From Tupaia tana (Eukaryota > Chordata > Mammalia > Scandentia > Tupaiidae), in NCBI GenBank assembly GCA_026018925.1, contig JAKSZU010000032.1, positions 1,364,001 through 1,428,000 on the forward strand: a stretch of DNA of 64,000 nt. The letters run 5' to 3'. Both the position numbers and the translations under genes were made by a program. This document shows, in pieces, positions 39,908 through 52,395 of the stretch. The notes beneath the pieces are model-generated. The model saw only the letters and a program-made list of their open reading frames with translations. It did not search any database and was not told the origin of the DNA. The stretch's first letter is position 1; each line of letters begins with the position of its first letter.

Positions 39908-40816
39908 GCCTAACTCAAACCATAGACCTAACCCTAGCGTTAGGCGGACACCTGAATCTCAACCCCAACCCTAACTTGACCCTGACGCTATCTCCAACCG
40001 TAACACTGAACCGAAAACTAACAGTAGCCCTAAACTTACTCCCTCAAACTAAGTTCAATCCTAACATAACCTGAAGCCTAAATGAAACCATAGACCTAAC
40101 CCTAACCCTAGGCGGACACCTTATGCTTAACCCCCACCCTAACCTGACCCTGACGCTTACTCCAACTGTAACAGTTAACCGAAAACTAACAGTAGCCCTA
40201 AACTTCCTGAAACTAACTTCAAACCTAACCTAACCTGAAGCCTAAATCAAACCATACACCTAACCCTAACCCTAGGCGGACACCTTAAGCTCAACCCCAA
40301 CCCTAACCTGACCTCCAGGCTAACTCCAACCATATCACTGAACCGAAAACTAAGAGTAGCCATAAACTTAATCACTCAAACTAAGTTCAAACCTAACCTA
40401 ACCTGAAGCGTATCTCAAACCACAGACCTAACCCTAACCCTAGGCTGACAGCTTAAACTCAACCCCAACCCTAACCGGACACTCACGCTAACTCCAAATG
40501 TAACACTGAACCAAAAACTAACAGTAGCCCTAAACTTACTCCCTCAAACTAAGTTCAAACCTAAACTAACCTGAAGCCTAAATCAAACAATAGACCTAAC
40601 CCTAACCCTAGGCGGACACCTTAAGCTCAACCCCAACCCTAACCTGACCCTGAGGTTAAATCCAAACGTAACACTGAACTGAAAACTAACAGTAGCCCTA
40701 AACTTACTCCCTCAAACTAAGTTCAATCCTAACCTAACCTGAAGCCTAAATGAAACCATAGAAATAACCCTAAATGAAACCATAGTCGTAACCCTAACCC
40801 TAGGCGGACACCTTAT
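39908..40816. repeat. Block Q, copy 3, with 24 bp insertion
   Basis: Has the Q order, with the 4 bp-deleted marker at 40204 (296 bp in). Its end lies 877 bp from the start instead of 853 because of a 24 bp out-of-register duplication at 40745-40792. Confidence 0.8.
40745..40792. repeat. 24 bp out-of-register junction inside a monomer
   Basis: Two 24 bp units sit side by side, both starting cctaaatgaaaccatag. The first continues aaataac and the second tcgtaac. The first ending is typical of block R (38,750 and 14,750), the second of block Q (32,878, 46,154 and 47,830). The join is therefore a recombination seam between two satellite lineages. CCTAA is the shared word at the seam. Confidence 0.8.
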
Positions 40817-43800
40817 GCTTAACCCCCACCCTAACCTAACCCTGACCCTTACTCCAACCGTAACAGTTAAACGACAACTAACAGTAGCCCTAAACTGTCT
40901 CCCTCAAACTAAGTTCAAACCTAACCTAACCTGAAGCCTAACTCAAACAATAGACCTAACCCTAACCCTAGGCGGACAACTTAAGCTTAACCCCAACCCT
41001 AACCTGACCCTGAGGCTAAATCCAACCGTAACACTGATCCGAAAACTAACAGTAGCCCCAAACTTACTCCCTCAAACTAAGTTCAATCCTAACCTAACCT
41101 GAAGCCTAAATGAAACCATAGACCTAACGCTAATCCTAGGCGGACACCTTATGCTGAACCCCCACCCTAACCTGACCCTGACGCTTACACCAACCGTAAC
41201 AGTTAAACGAAAACTAACAGTAGCCCTAAACTTACTCCCTCAAACTAAGTTCAAACCTAACCTAACCTGAAGCCTAAATCAAACCATACACCTAACCCTA
41301 ACCCTAGGCGGACACCTTAAGCTCAACCCCAAACCTAACCTTACCCTGACGCTTACTCCAACCGTAACAGTTAAGCGAAAACTAACAGTAGCCCTAAACT
41401 GACTCCCTCAAACTAAGTTCAAACCTAACCTAACCTGAAGCCTAAATCAAATCATAGACCTAACTCTAACCCTAGGCGGACACCTTATGCTTAACCCCCA
41501 CCCTACCCTGACCCTGACGCTTACTCCAACTGTAACAGTTAACCGAAAACTAACAGTAGCCCTAAACTTACTCCCTCAAACTAACTTTAAACCTAACCTA
41601 ACCTGAAGCCTAAATCAAACCATACACCTAACCCTAACCCTGGGCGGACACCTTAATCTCAACCCCAACCCTAACCTGGCCCTCACGCTAACTCCAACCG
41701 TAACAGTTTCCCGAAAACTAACAGTAGACCTAAACTTACTCACTCAAACTAAGTTCAAACCTAACCTAACCTGAAGCCTAAATCAAACCATACACCTAAC
41801 CCTAACCCTATGCGATCACCTTAAGCTCAACCCCAACCCTAACCTGACTTCCAGGCTAACTCCAACCATATCACTGAAACGAAAACTAAGAGTAGCCCTA
41901 AACTTACTCGCTCAAACTAAGTTCAAACCTAACCTAACCTGAAGCCTAACTCAAATCATAGACCTAACCCTAACAATAGGCGGACACCTGAAGCTCAACC
42001 CCAATCCTAACCTGACCCTGACGCTATCTCCAACCGTAACCCTGAACCGAAAACTAACAGTAGCCCTAAACTTACTCACTCAAACTAAGTTCAAACGTAA
42101 CCTAACCTGAAGCCTAAATCAAACCACAGACCTAACCCCAACCCTAGGCGGACACCTTAAGCTCCACTCCAACCCTAACCTAACCCTCACGCTATCTCCC
42201 ACCGTAACACTGAACCGAAAACTAACAGTAGCCCTAAACTTACTCCCTCAAACTAAGTTCAATCCTAACCGAACCTAAAGCCTAAATGAAACCATAGACC
42301 TAACAATAACCCTAGGCGGACACCTTATGCTTAACCCCCACCCTAACCTAACCCTGACGCTTACTCCAACCGTAACACTTAAACGAAAACTAACAGTAGC
42401 CCTAAACTTACTCCCTCAAACTAAGTTCAAAACTAACCTAACCAGAAGCCAAAATCAAACCATACACCTAACCCTAACCCTAGGTGGACACCTTAAGTTC
42501 AACCCCAACCCTAACCTGACCCTCACGCTAACTCCAACCGTAACACTGAACCGAAAACTAACAGTAGCCCTAATCTTACTCCCTCAGACTAAGTTCAAAC
42601 CTAACCTAACCTGAAGCATAACTCACACCATAGACCTAACCCTAACCCTAGGCGGACACCTGAAGTTCAAACCCAACCCTAACCTGACCCTCACGCTAAC
42701 TACAACCGTAACACTAAACCGAAAACTAACAGTAACCCTAAACTTACTCCCTCAAACTAAGTTCAATCCTAACCTAACCTAAAGCCTAAATGAAACCATA
42801 GACTTAACAATAACCCTAGGCGTACACCTTATGCTTAACCCCCACCCTAACCTAACCCTGACGCTTACTCCAACCGTAACACTTAAACGAAAACTAACAG
42901 TAGCCCTAAACTTACTCCCTCAAACTAAGTTCAAACCTAACCTAACCTGAAGCCTAAATCAAACCATACACCTAACCCTAACCCTAGGCGGACACCTTAA
43001 GCTCAACCCCAAACCAACCTGACCCTGACGCTTACTCCAACCGTAACAGTTAAAAGAAAACTAACAGTAGCCCTAAACTTACTCCCTCAAACTAAGTTCA
43101 AACCTAACCTAACCTGAAGCCTAACTCAAACCATACACCTAACCCTAACCCTAGGCAGACACCTGAAGTTCAAACCCAACCCTAACCTGACCCTCACGCT
43201 AACTCCCACCGTAACACTGAACCGAAAACTAAGTGTAGCCCTAAACTGACTCCCTCAAACTAAGTTCAAACCTAACCTAACCTGAAGCCTAAATCAAACC
43301 ATACACCTAACCCTAACACTAGGCGGACACCTTAATCTCAACCCCAACCCTAACCTGGCCCTGACGCTTACTCCAACTGTAACAGTTAACCGAAAACTAA
43401 CAGTAGCCCTAAACTTACTCCCTCAAACTAACTTCAAACCTACCCTAACCTGAAGCCTAAATCAAACCATACACCTAACCCTAACCCTAGGCGGACACCT
43501 TAATCTCAACCCCAACCCTAACCTGGCCCTGACGCTAACTCCAACCGTTACAGTTTCCCGAAAACTAACAGTAGCCCTAAACTTACTCCCTCAAACTAAG
43601 TTCAAACCTAACCTAACCTGAATCCTAAATCAAACCATACACCTAACCCTAACCCTAGGCGGAAACCTGAAGCTCAAACCCAACCCTAACCTGACCTCCA
43701 GGCTAACTCCAACCATATCACTGAACCGAAAACTAAGAGTAGCCCTAAACTTACTCGCTCAAACTAAGTTCAAATGTAACCTAACCTGAAACCTAACTCA

Positions 43801-45300
43801 AATCATAGACCTAACCCTTACCCTAGGCGGACACCTTAAGCTCCACTCCAACCCTGACCTGACCCTGACGCTTACTCCAACCGTAACACTTAACCGAAAA
43901 CTAACAGTAGCCCTAAACTTACTCCCTCAAACTAAGTTCAAACGTAACCTAACCTGGAGCCTAAATCAAACCATGGACCTAACCCTAACCCTAGGCGGAC
44001 ACCTCAAGCTAAACCCAACCCTAACCTGACCCTTATGCTAACTCCAACCATAATACTGAACCGAAAACTAACAGTAGCCCTAAACTTACTCCCTCAAACT
44101 AAGTTCAAACCTAACCTAACCTGAAGCCTAAATCAAACCATACACCTAACCCTAACACTAGGCGGAAACCTTAAGCTCAACCCCAACCCTAACCTGACCC
44201 TGACGCTAACTCCAACCGTAACAGTTACCAGAAAACTAACAGTAGCCCTAAACTTACTCCCTCAAACTAAGTTCAAAACTAACCTAACCAGAAGCCAAAA
44301 TCAAACCATACACCTAACCCTAACCCTAGGCGGAAACCTTAAGCTCAACCCCAACCCTAACATAACCCTCACGCTAACTCCAACCGTAACACTGAACCGA
44401 AAACTAACAGTAGCCCTAATTTTACTCCCTCAGACTAAGTTCAAACCTAACCTAACCTGATGCCTAACTCAAACCATAGACCTAACTCTAACCCTAGGCG
44501 GACACCTTATGCTTAACCCCCACCCTAACCTAACCCTCACGCTTACTCCAACCGTAACACTGAAACGAAAACTAACAGTAGCCCTAAACTTACTCCCTCA
44601 AACTAAGTTCAAACCTAACCTAACCTGAAGCCTAAATCAAACCATACACCTAACGCTAACACTATGCGATCACCTTAAGCTCAACCCCAACCCTAACCTG
44701 ACTTCCAGGCTAACTCCAACCATATCACTGAAACGAAAACTAAGAGTAGCCCTAAACTTATTCGCTCAAACTAAGTTCAAACCTAACCTAACCTGAAGCC
44801 TAACTCAAATCATAGACCTAACCCTAACCCAAGGCGGCCACCTGAAGCTCAACCCCAACCCTAACCTGACCTCCAGGCTAACTCCAACCATATCACTGAA
44901 CCGAAAACTAAGAGTAGCCCTAAACTTACTCGCTCAAACTAAGTTCAAATGTAACCTAACCTGAAGCCTAACTCAAATCATAGACCTAACCCTAACCCTA
45001 GGCGGACACCTTAAGCTCCACTCCAACCCTAACCTGACCCTGACGCTATCTCCAACCGTAACACTGAACCGAAAACTAACAGTAGTCCTAAACTTACTCA
45101 CTCAAACTAAGTTCAAACGTAACCTAACCTGGAGCCTAAATCAAACCATGGACCTAACCCTAACCCTAGGCGGACACCTCAAGCTAACCCCAACCCTAAC
45201 CTGACCCTGACGCTAACTCCAACCATAATACTGAACCGAAAACTAACAGTAGCCCTAAACTTACTCCCTCAAACTAAGTTCAACCCTAACCTAACCTGAA
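40817..45300. repeat. Mosaic satellite segment
   Basis: About 27 monomers with no gene. It mixes short runs from several blocks: aactgtctccc and ctgatccg monomers (as near 14.87-15.01 kb) at 40.9-41.05 kb; tgcgatcacc units at 41811 and 44665; repeated cttcaaaactaacc/accagaagcc runs near 42,425 and 44,273; and atggacc/cctcaagct runs near 43,970 and 45,150. The cttatgctt monomer in a run near 42,327-42,614 has lost its usual stop (accagaagcc instead of acctgaagcc), which creates a 95-codon open frame without other coding signs. Confidence 0.75.
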
Positions 45301-46976
45301 GCCTAACTCAAACAATAGACCTAACCCTAGCCCTAGGCGGACACCTGAATCTCAACCCCAACTCTAACTTGACCCCGACGCTATCTCCAACCGTAACACT
45401 GAACCGAAAACTAACAGTAGCCCTAAACTTAGTCCCTCAAACTAAGTTCAATCCTAACCTAACCTGAAGCCTAAATGAAACCATAGACCTAACCCTAACC
45501 CTAGGCGGACACCTTATGATTAACCCCCACCCTAACCTGACCCTGACGCTTACTCCGACTGTAACAGTTAACCGAAAACTAACAGTAGCCCTAAACTTCC
45601 TGAAACTAACTTCAAACCTAACCTAACCTGAAGCCTAAATCAAACCATACACCTAACCCTAACCCTAGGCGGACACCTTAAGCTCAACCCCAACCCTAAC
45701 CTGACCTCCAGGCTAACTCCAACCATATCACTGAACCGAAAACTAAGAGTAGCCATAAACTTACTCACTCAAACTAAGTTCAAACCTAACCTAACCTGAA
45801 GCCTATCTCAAACCACAGACCTAACCCTAACCCTAGGCGGACACCTTAAACTCAACCCCAACCCTAACCGGACACTCACGCTAACTCCAAATGTAACACT
45901 GAACCAAAAACTAACAGTAGCACTAAAGTTACTCCCTCAAACTAAGTTCAAACCTAACCTAACCTGAAGCCTAAATCAAACAATAGACCGAACCCTAACC
46001 CTAGGCGGACACCTTAAGCTTAACCCCAACCCTAACCTGACCCTGAGGTTAAATCCAACCGTAACACTGAACCGAAAACTAACAGTAGCCCTAAACTTAC
46101 TCCCTCAAACTAAGTTCAATCCTAACCTAACCTGAAGCCTAAATGAAACCATAGTCGTAACCCTAACCCTAGGCGGACACCTTATGCTTAACCCCCACCC
46201 TAACCTAACCCTGACGCTTTCTCCAACCGTAAGAGTTAAACGAAAACTAACAGTAGCCCTAAACTTACTCCCTCAAACTAAGTTCAAACATAACCTAACC
46301 TGAAGCCTAAATCAAACCATAAACCTAACCCTAACCCTAGGCGGACACCTTATGCTTAGCCCCCACCCTAACCTAACCCTGACGCTTACTCCAACCGTAA
46401 CACTTAAACGAAAACTAACGGTAGCCCTAAACTTACACCCTGAAACTAAGTTCAAACCTAATCTAACCTGAAGCCTAAATCAAACCGTATACCTAACACT
46501 AACCCTAGGCAGACACCTTAAGCTCAACCCCAAACCTAACCTGACCCTGACGCTTAATCCAACCGTAACAGTTAACCGAAAAATAAGAGTAGCCCTAAAC
46601 TGACTCCCTCAAACTAAGTTCAAACCTAACCTAACCTGAATCCTAAATCAAATCATAGACCTAATCCTAACCCTAGGCGGACACCTTATGCTTAACCCCA
46701 ACCCAAACCTGGCCCTGACGTTAACTCCAACCGTAACAGTTTCCCGAAAACTAACAGTAGACCTAAACTTACTCTCTCAAACTAAGTTCAAACCTAACCT
46801 AACCTGAAGCCTAAATCAAACCATACACCTAACCCTAACCCTATGCGATCACCTTAAGCTCAACCCCAACCCTAACCTGACTTCCAGGCTAACTCCAACC
46901 ATATCACTGAAACGAAAACTAAGAGTAGCCCTAAACTTATTCGCTCAAACTAAGTTCAAACCTAACCTAACCTGAA
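45301..46976. repeat. 1,676 bp Q-containing unit, copy 1
   Basis: Ten monomers minus 4 bp. The first ~866 bp are block Q copy 4 (4 bp-deleted marker at 45597, gtcgtaacc at 46154). Then follow gcttagcccccacc, cgcttaatcc (46551), cttaaccccaacccaaacc and tgcgatcacc (46844). The next unit starts at 46977 with the same gcctaactcaa word. Confidence 0.8.
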
Positions 46977-47960
46977 GCCTAACTCAATCCATAGACCTAA
47001 CCCTAGCCCTAGGCGGACACCTGAATCTCAACCCCAACCCTAACTTGACCCTGATGCTATCTCCAACCGTAACACTGAACCGAAAACTAACAGTAGCCCT
47101 AAACTTAGTCCCTCAAACTAAGTTCAATCCTAACCTAACCTGAAGCCTAAATGAAACCATAGACCTATCCCTAACCCTAGGCGGACACCTTATGCTTAAC
47201 CCCCACCCTAACCTGACCCTGACGCTTACTCCAACTGTAACAGTTAACCGAAAACTAACAGTAGCCCTAAACTTCCTGAAACTAACTTCAAACCGAACCT
47301 AACCTGAAGCCTAAATCAAACCATACACCTAACCCTAACCTTAGGCAGACACCTTAAGCTCAACCCCAAACCTAACCTGACCTCCAGGCTAACTCCAACC
47401 ATATCACTAAACAGAAAACTAAGAGTAGCCATAAACTTACTCACTCAAACTAAGTTCAAACCTAACCTAACCTGAAGCCTATCTCAAACCACAGACCTAA
47501 CCCTAACCCTAGGCGGACACCTTAAACTCAACCCCAACCCTAACCGGACACTCACGCTAACTCCAAATGTTACACTGAACCAAAAACTAACAGTAGCCCT
47601 AAACTTACTCCCTCAAACTAAGTTCAAACCTAACCTAACCTGAAGCCTAAATCAAACAATAGACCTAACCCTAACCCTAGGCGGACACCTTAAACTTAAC
47701 AACAACCCTAACCTGACCCTGATGTTAAATCCAACCGTAACACTGAACCGAAAACTAACAGTAGCCCTAAACTTACTCCCTCAAACTAAGTTCAATCCTA
47801 ACCTAACCTGAAGCCTAAATGAAACCATAGTCGTAACCCTAACCCTAGGCGGACACCTTATGCTTAACCCCCACCCTAACCTAACCCTGACGCTTTCTCC
47901 AACCGTAACACTTAACCGAAAACTAACAGTAGCCCTAAACTTACTCCCTCAAACTAAGTT
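46977..47960. repeat. 1,676 bp Q-containing unit, copy 2 (partial)
   Basis: Repeats 45301 onward at offset 1,676: 4 bp-deleted marker at 47273, gtcgtaacc at 47830, cgctttctcc near 47890. It then diverges into the aacctggagcc monomer of block R type near 47,975, so only about 980 bp of the unit are present. Confidence 0.8.
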
Positions 47961-49334
47961 CAAACATAACCTAACCTGGAGCCTAAATCAAACCATACAC
48001 CTAACCCTAACCCTAGGCGGACACCTTAAGCTCAACCCCAACCCTAACCTGGCCCTGACGCTAACTCCAACCGTAACAGTTACCCCAAAACTAACAGTAG
48101 CCCTAAACTTACTGCCTCAAAATAAGTTCAAACCTAACCTAACCTGAAGCCTAAATCAAACCATACACCTAACCCTGACCCTAGGCGGACCCCTGAAGTT
48201 CAAACCCAACCCTAACCTGACCCTCAGGCTATCTCCAACCGTAACACTGAACCGAAAACTAACAGTAGCCCTAAACTTACTCATTAAAACTAAGTTCAAA
48301 CCTAACCTAACCTGAAGCCTAAATCTAACCATACACCTAACCCTAACCCTAGGCGGACACCTTAAGCTCAACCCCAACCCTAACCTGGCCCTGACGCTAA
48401 CTCCAACCGTAACAGTTACCCCAGAAATAACAGTAGCCCTAAACTTACTGCCTCAAAATAAGTTCAAACCTAACCTAACCTGAAGCCTAACTCAAATCAT
48501 AGACCTAACCCTAACAATAGGCGGACACCTGAAGCTCAACCCCAACCCTAACCTGACCCTGACGCTATCTCCAACCGTAACCCTGAACCGAAAACTAACA
48601 ATAGCCCTAAACTTACTCACTCAAACTAAGTTCAAACGTAACCTAACCTGAAGCCTAAATCAAACCACAGACCTAACCCCAAACCTAGGCGGACACCTTA
48701 AGCTCCACTCCAACCCTAACCTAACCCTCACGCTATCTCCAACCGTAACACTGAACCGAAAACTAACAGTAGCCCTAAACTTACTCCCTCAAACTAAGTT
48801 CAAACCTAACCTAACCTGAAGCCTAAATCAAACCATACACCTAACCCTAACCCTAGGCGCACACCTTAAGCTCAACCCCAAACCAACCTGACCCTGACGC
48901 TTACTCCAACCGTAACACTTAACCGAAAACTAACAGTAGCCCTAAACTTACTCCCTCAAACTAAGTTCAAACCTAACCTAACCTGAAGCCTAACTCAAAC
49001 CATACACCTAACCCTAACCCTAGGCGGACACCTGAAGTTCAAACCCAACCCTAACCTGACCCTCACGCTAACTCCCACCGTAACACTGAACCGAAAACTA
49101 AGTGTAGCCCTAAACTGACTCCCTCAAACTAAGTTCAACCCTAACCTAACCTGAAGCCTAAATCAAACCATACACCTAACCCTAACACTAGGCGGACACC
49201 TTAATCTCAACCCCAACCCTAACCTGGCCCTGACGCTTACTCCAACTGTAACAGTTAACCGAAAACTGACAGTAGCCCTAAACTTACTCCCTCAAACTAA
49301 CTTCAAACCTAACCTAACCTGAAGCCTAAATCAA
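47961..49334. repeat. Mosaic satellite segment before S2
   Basis: About eight monomers. The left part is of block R type (cctcaaaataag near 48,115, ctcattaaaac near 48,279). A later part resembles 42.0-43.4 kb, with ccccaaaccaacc monomers near 48,876 and aactaagtgtagcc near 49,095. No gene. Confidence 0.72.
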
Positions 49335-52300
49335 ACCATACACCTAACCCTAACCCTATGCGATCACCTTAAGCTCAACCCCAACCCTAACCTGACTTCC
49401 AGGCTAACTCCAACCATATCACTGAAACGAAAACTAAGAGTAGCCCTAAACTTACTCGCTCAAACTAAGTTCAAACCTAACCTAACCTGAAGCCTAACTC
49501 AAATCATAGACCTAACCCTAACAATAGGCGGACACCTGAAGCTCAACCCCAACCCTAACCTGACCCTGACGCTATCTCCAACCGTAACCCTGAACCGAAA
49601 ACTAACAGTAGCCCTAAACTTACTCACTCAAACTAAGTTCAAACGTAACCTAACCTGAAGCCTAAATCAAACCACAGACCTAAACCCAACCCTAGGCGGA
49701 CACCTTAAGCTCCACTCCAACCCTAACCTAATCCTCACGCTATCTCCAACCGTAACACTGAACCGAAAACTAACAGTAGCCCTAAACTTACTCCCTCAAA
49801 CTAAGTTCAAACCTAACCTAACCTGAAGCCTAAATCAAACCATACACCTAACCCTAACACTAGGCGGAAACCTTAAGCTCAACCCCAACCCTAACCTGAC
49901 CCTGACGCTAACTACAACTGTAACAGTTACCAGAAAACTAACAGTAGCCCTAAACTTACTCCCTCAAACTAAGTTCAAACCTAACCTAACCAGAAGCCAA
50001 AATCAAACCCTACCCCTAACCCTAACCATAGGCGGACACCTTAAGCTCAACCCCAACCCTAACCTGACCCTCACGCTAACTCCAACCGTAACACTGAACC
50101 GAAAACTAACAGTAGCCCTAATTTTACTCCCTAAGACTAAGTTCAAACCTAACCTCACCTGAAGCCTAACTCAAACCATAGACCTAACCCTAACCCTAGG
50201 CGGACACCTTATGCTTAACCCCCACCCTAACCTAACACTCACGCTTACTCCAACCGTAACACTGAAACGAAAACTAACAGTAGCCCTAAACTGTCTCCCT
50301 CAAACTAAGTTCAAACCTAACCTAGCCTGAAGCCTAAATCAAACCATAAACCTAACCCTAACCCTAGGCGGACACCTTAAGCTTAACCCCAACCCTAACC
50401 TGACCCTGAGGCTAAATCCAACCGTAACACTGAACCGAAAAATACAATAGGCCTAAACTTACTCCCTCAAACTAAGTTCAAACCTAACCTAACCTGAAGC
50501 CTAACTCAAACCATAGACCTAGCCCTAGCCATAGGCGGACACCTGAATCTCAACCCCAACCCTAACTTGACCCTGACGCTATCTCCAACCATAACACTGA
50601 ACCGAAAACTAACAGTAGCCCTAAACTTAGTCCCTCAAACTAGGTTCAATCCTAACCTAACCTGAAGCCTAAATGAAACCATAGACCTAACCCTAACCCT
50701 AGGCGGACACCTTATGCTTAACCCCCACCCTAACCTGACCCTGACGCTTACTCCAACTGTAACAGTTAACCGAAAACTAACAGTAGCCCTAAACTTCCTG
50801 AAACTAACTTCAAACCTAACCTAACCTGAAGCCTAAATCAAACCATACACCTAACCCTAACCCTAGGCGGACACCTTAAGCTCAACCCCAACCCTAACCT
50901 GACCTCCAGGCTAACTCCAACCATATCACTGAACCGAAAACTAAGAGTAGCCCTAAACCTACTCGCTCAAACTAAGTTCAAACCTAACCTAACCTGAAGC
51001 CTAACTCAAATGATAGACCTAACAATAACAATAGGCGGACACCTGAAGCTCAACCCCAACCCTAACCTGACCCTGACGCAATCTCCAACCGTAACACTAA
51101 ACCGAAAACTAACAGTAGCCATAAACTTACTCACTCAAACTAAGTTCAAACCTAACCTAACCTGAAGCCTATCTCAAACCACAGACCTAACCCTAACCCT
51201 CGGCGGACACCTTAAGCTCAACCCCAGCCCTAACCGGACACTCACGCTAAATCCAAATGTAACACTGAACCAAAAACTAACAGTAGCACTAAAGTTACTC
51301 CCTCAAACTAAGTTCAAACCTAACCTAACCTGAAGCCTAAATCAAACAATACACCTAACCCTAACCTTAGGCGGACACCTTAAGCTTAACCCCAACCCTA
51401 ACCTGACCCTGAGGTTAAATCCAACCGTAACACTGAACCGAAAACTAACAGTAGCCCTAAACTTACTCCCTCAAACTAAGTTCAATCCTAACCTAACCTG
51501 AAGCCTAAATGAAACCATAGTCCTAACCCTAACCCTAGGCGGACACCTTATGCTTAACCCCCACCATAACCTAACCCGGACGCTTACTCCAACCGTAACA
51601 GTTAAACGAAAACTAACAGTAGCCCTAAACTTACTCCCTCAAACTAAGTTCAAACATAACCTAACCTGAAGCCTAAATCAAACCATAAACCTAACCCTAA
51701 CCCTAGGCGGACACTTTAAGCTCAACCCCAAACCTAACCTGACCCTGACGCTTACTCCACCCGTAACACTTAACAGAAAACTAACAGTAGCCCTAAACTT
51801 ACTCCCTCAAACTAAGTTCAAACATAACCTAACCTAGAGTCTAAATCAAACCATACACCTAACCCTAACCCTAGGCGGACATCTTAAGCTCAATCCCAAC
51901 CCTAACCTGGCCCTGACGCTAAATCCAACCGTAACAGTTACCCGAAAACTAACAGTAGCCCTAAACTTACTGCCTCAAACTAAGTTCAAACCTAACCTAA
52001 CCTGAAGCCTAAATCAAACCATATAGCTAACCCTAACCCTATGGGGACACCTGAAGTTCAAACCCAACCCTAACCTGACCCTCACGATAACTCGAACCGT
52101 AACACTGAACCGAAAACTAACAGTAGCCCTAAACTTACTCCCTAAAACTAAGTTCAAACCTAACCTAACCTGAAGCCTAACTCAAACCATAGACTTAACC
52201 CTAACTCTTAGCGGACACCTGAAGCTCAACCCCAACCCTAACCTGACCCTGACGCTATATCCAACCGTAACACTGAACCGAAAACTCACAGTAGCACTAA

Positions 52301-52395
52301 ACTTACTCCCTCAAACTAAGTTCAAACCTAACCTAATCTGAAGCCTAACTCAAACCACAGACCTAACCCTAACCCTAGGCAGACACCTTAAGCTC
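49335..52395. repeat. Block S, copy 2 (~3.1 kb)
   Basis: Counterpart of 33,880-36,775 at offset 15,455, then 15,623 after one extra monomer near 51.6 kb. It carries the tgcgatcacc variant at 49359 and the rare ggcctaaac and acgcaatctcc monomers (51076). The two S copies differ by many substitutions, so this duplication is clearly older than the A/B one. Confidence 0.8.
50499..51530. repeat. Block Q, copy 6 (variant, inside S2)
   Basis: Counterpart of the variant at 35044 at offset 15,455, with the 4 bp-deleted marker at 50795. It ends with catagtcctaacc near 51,514 rather than gtcgtaacc. Confidence 0.75.
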
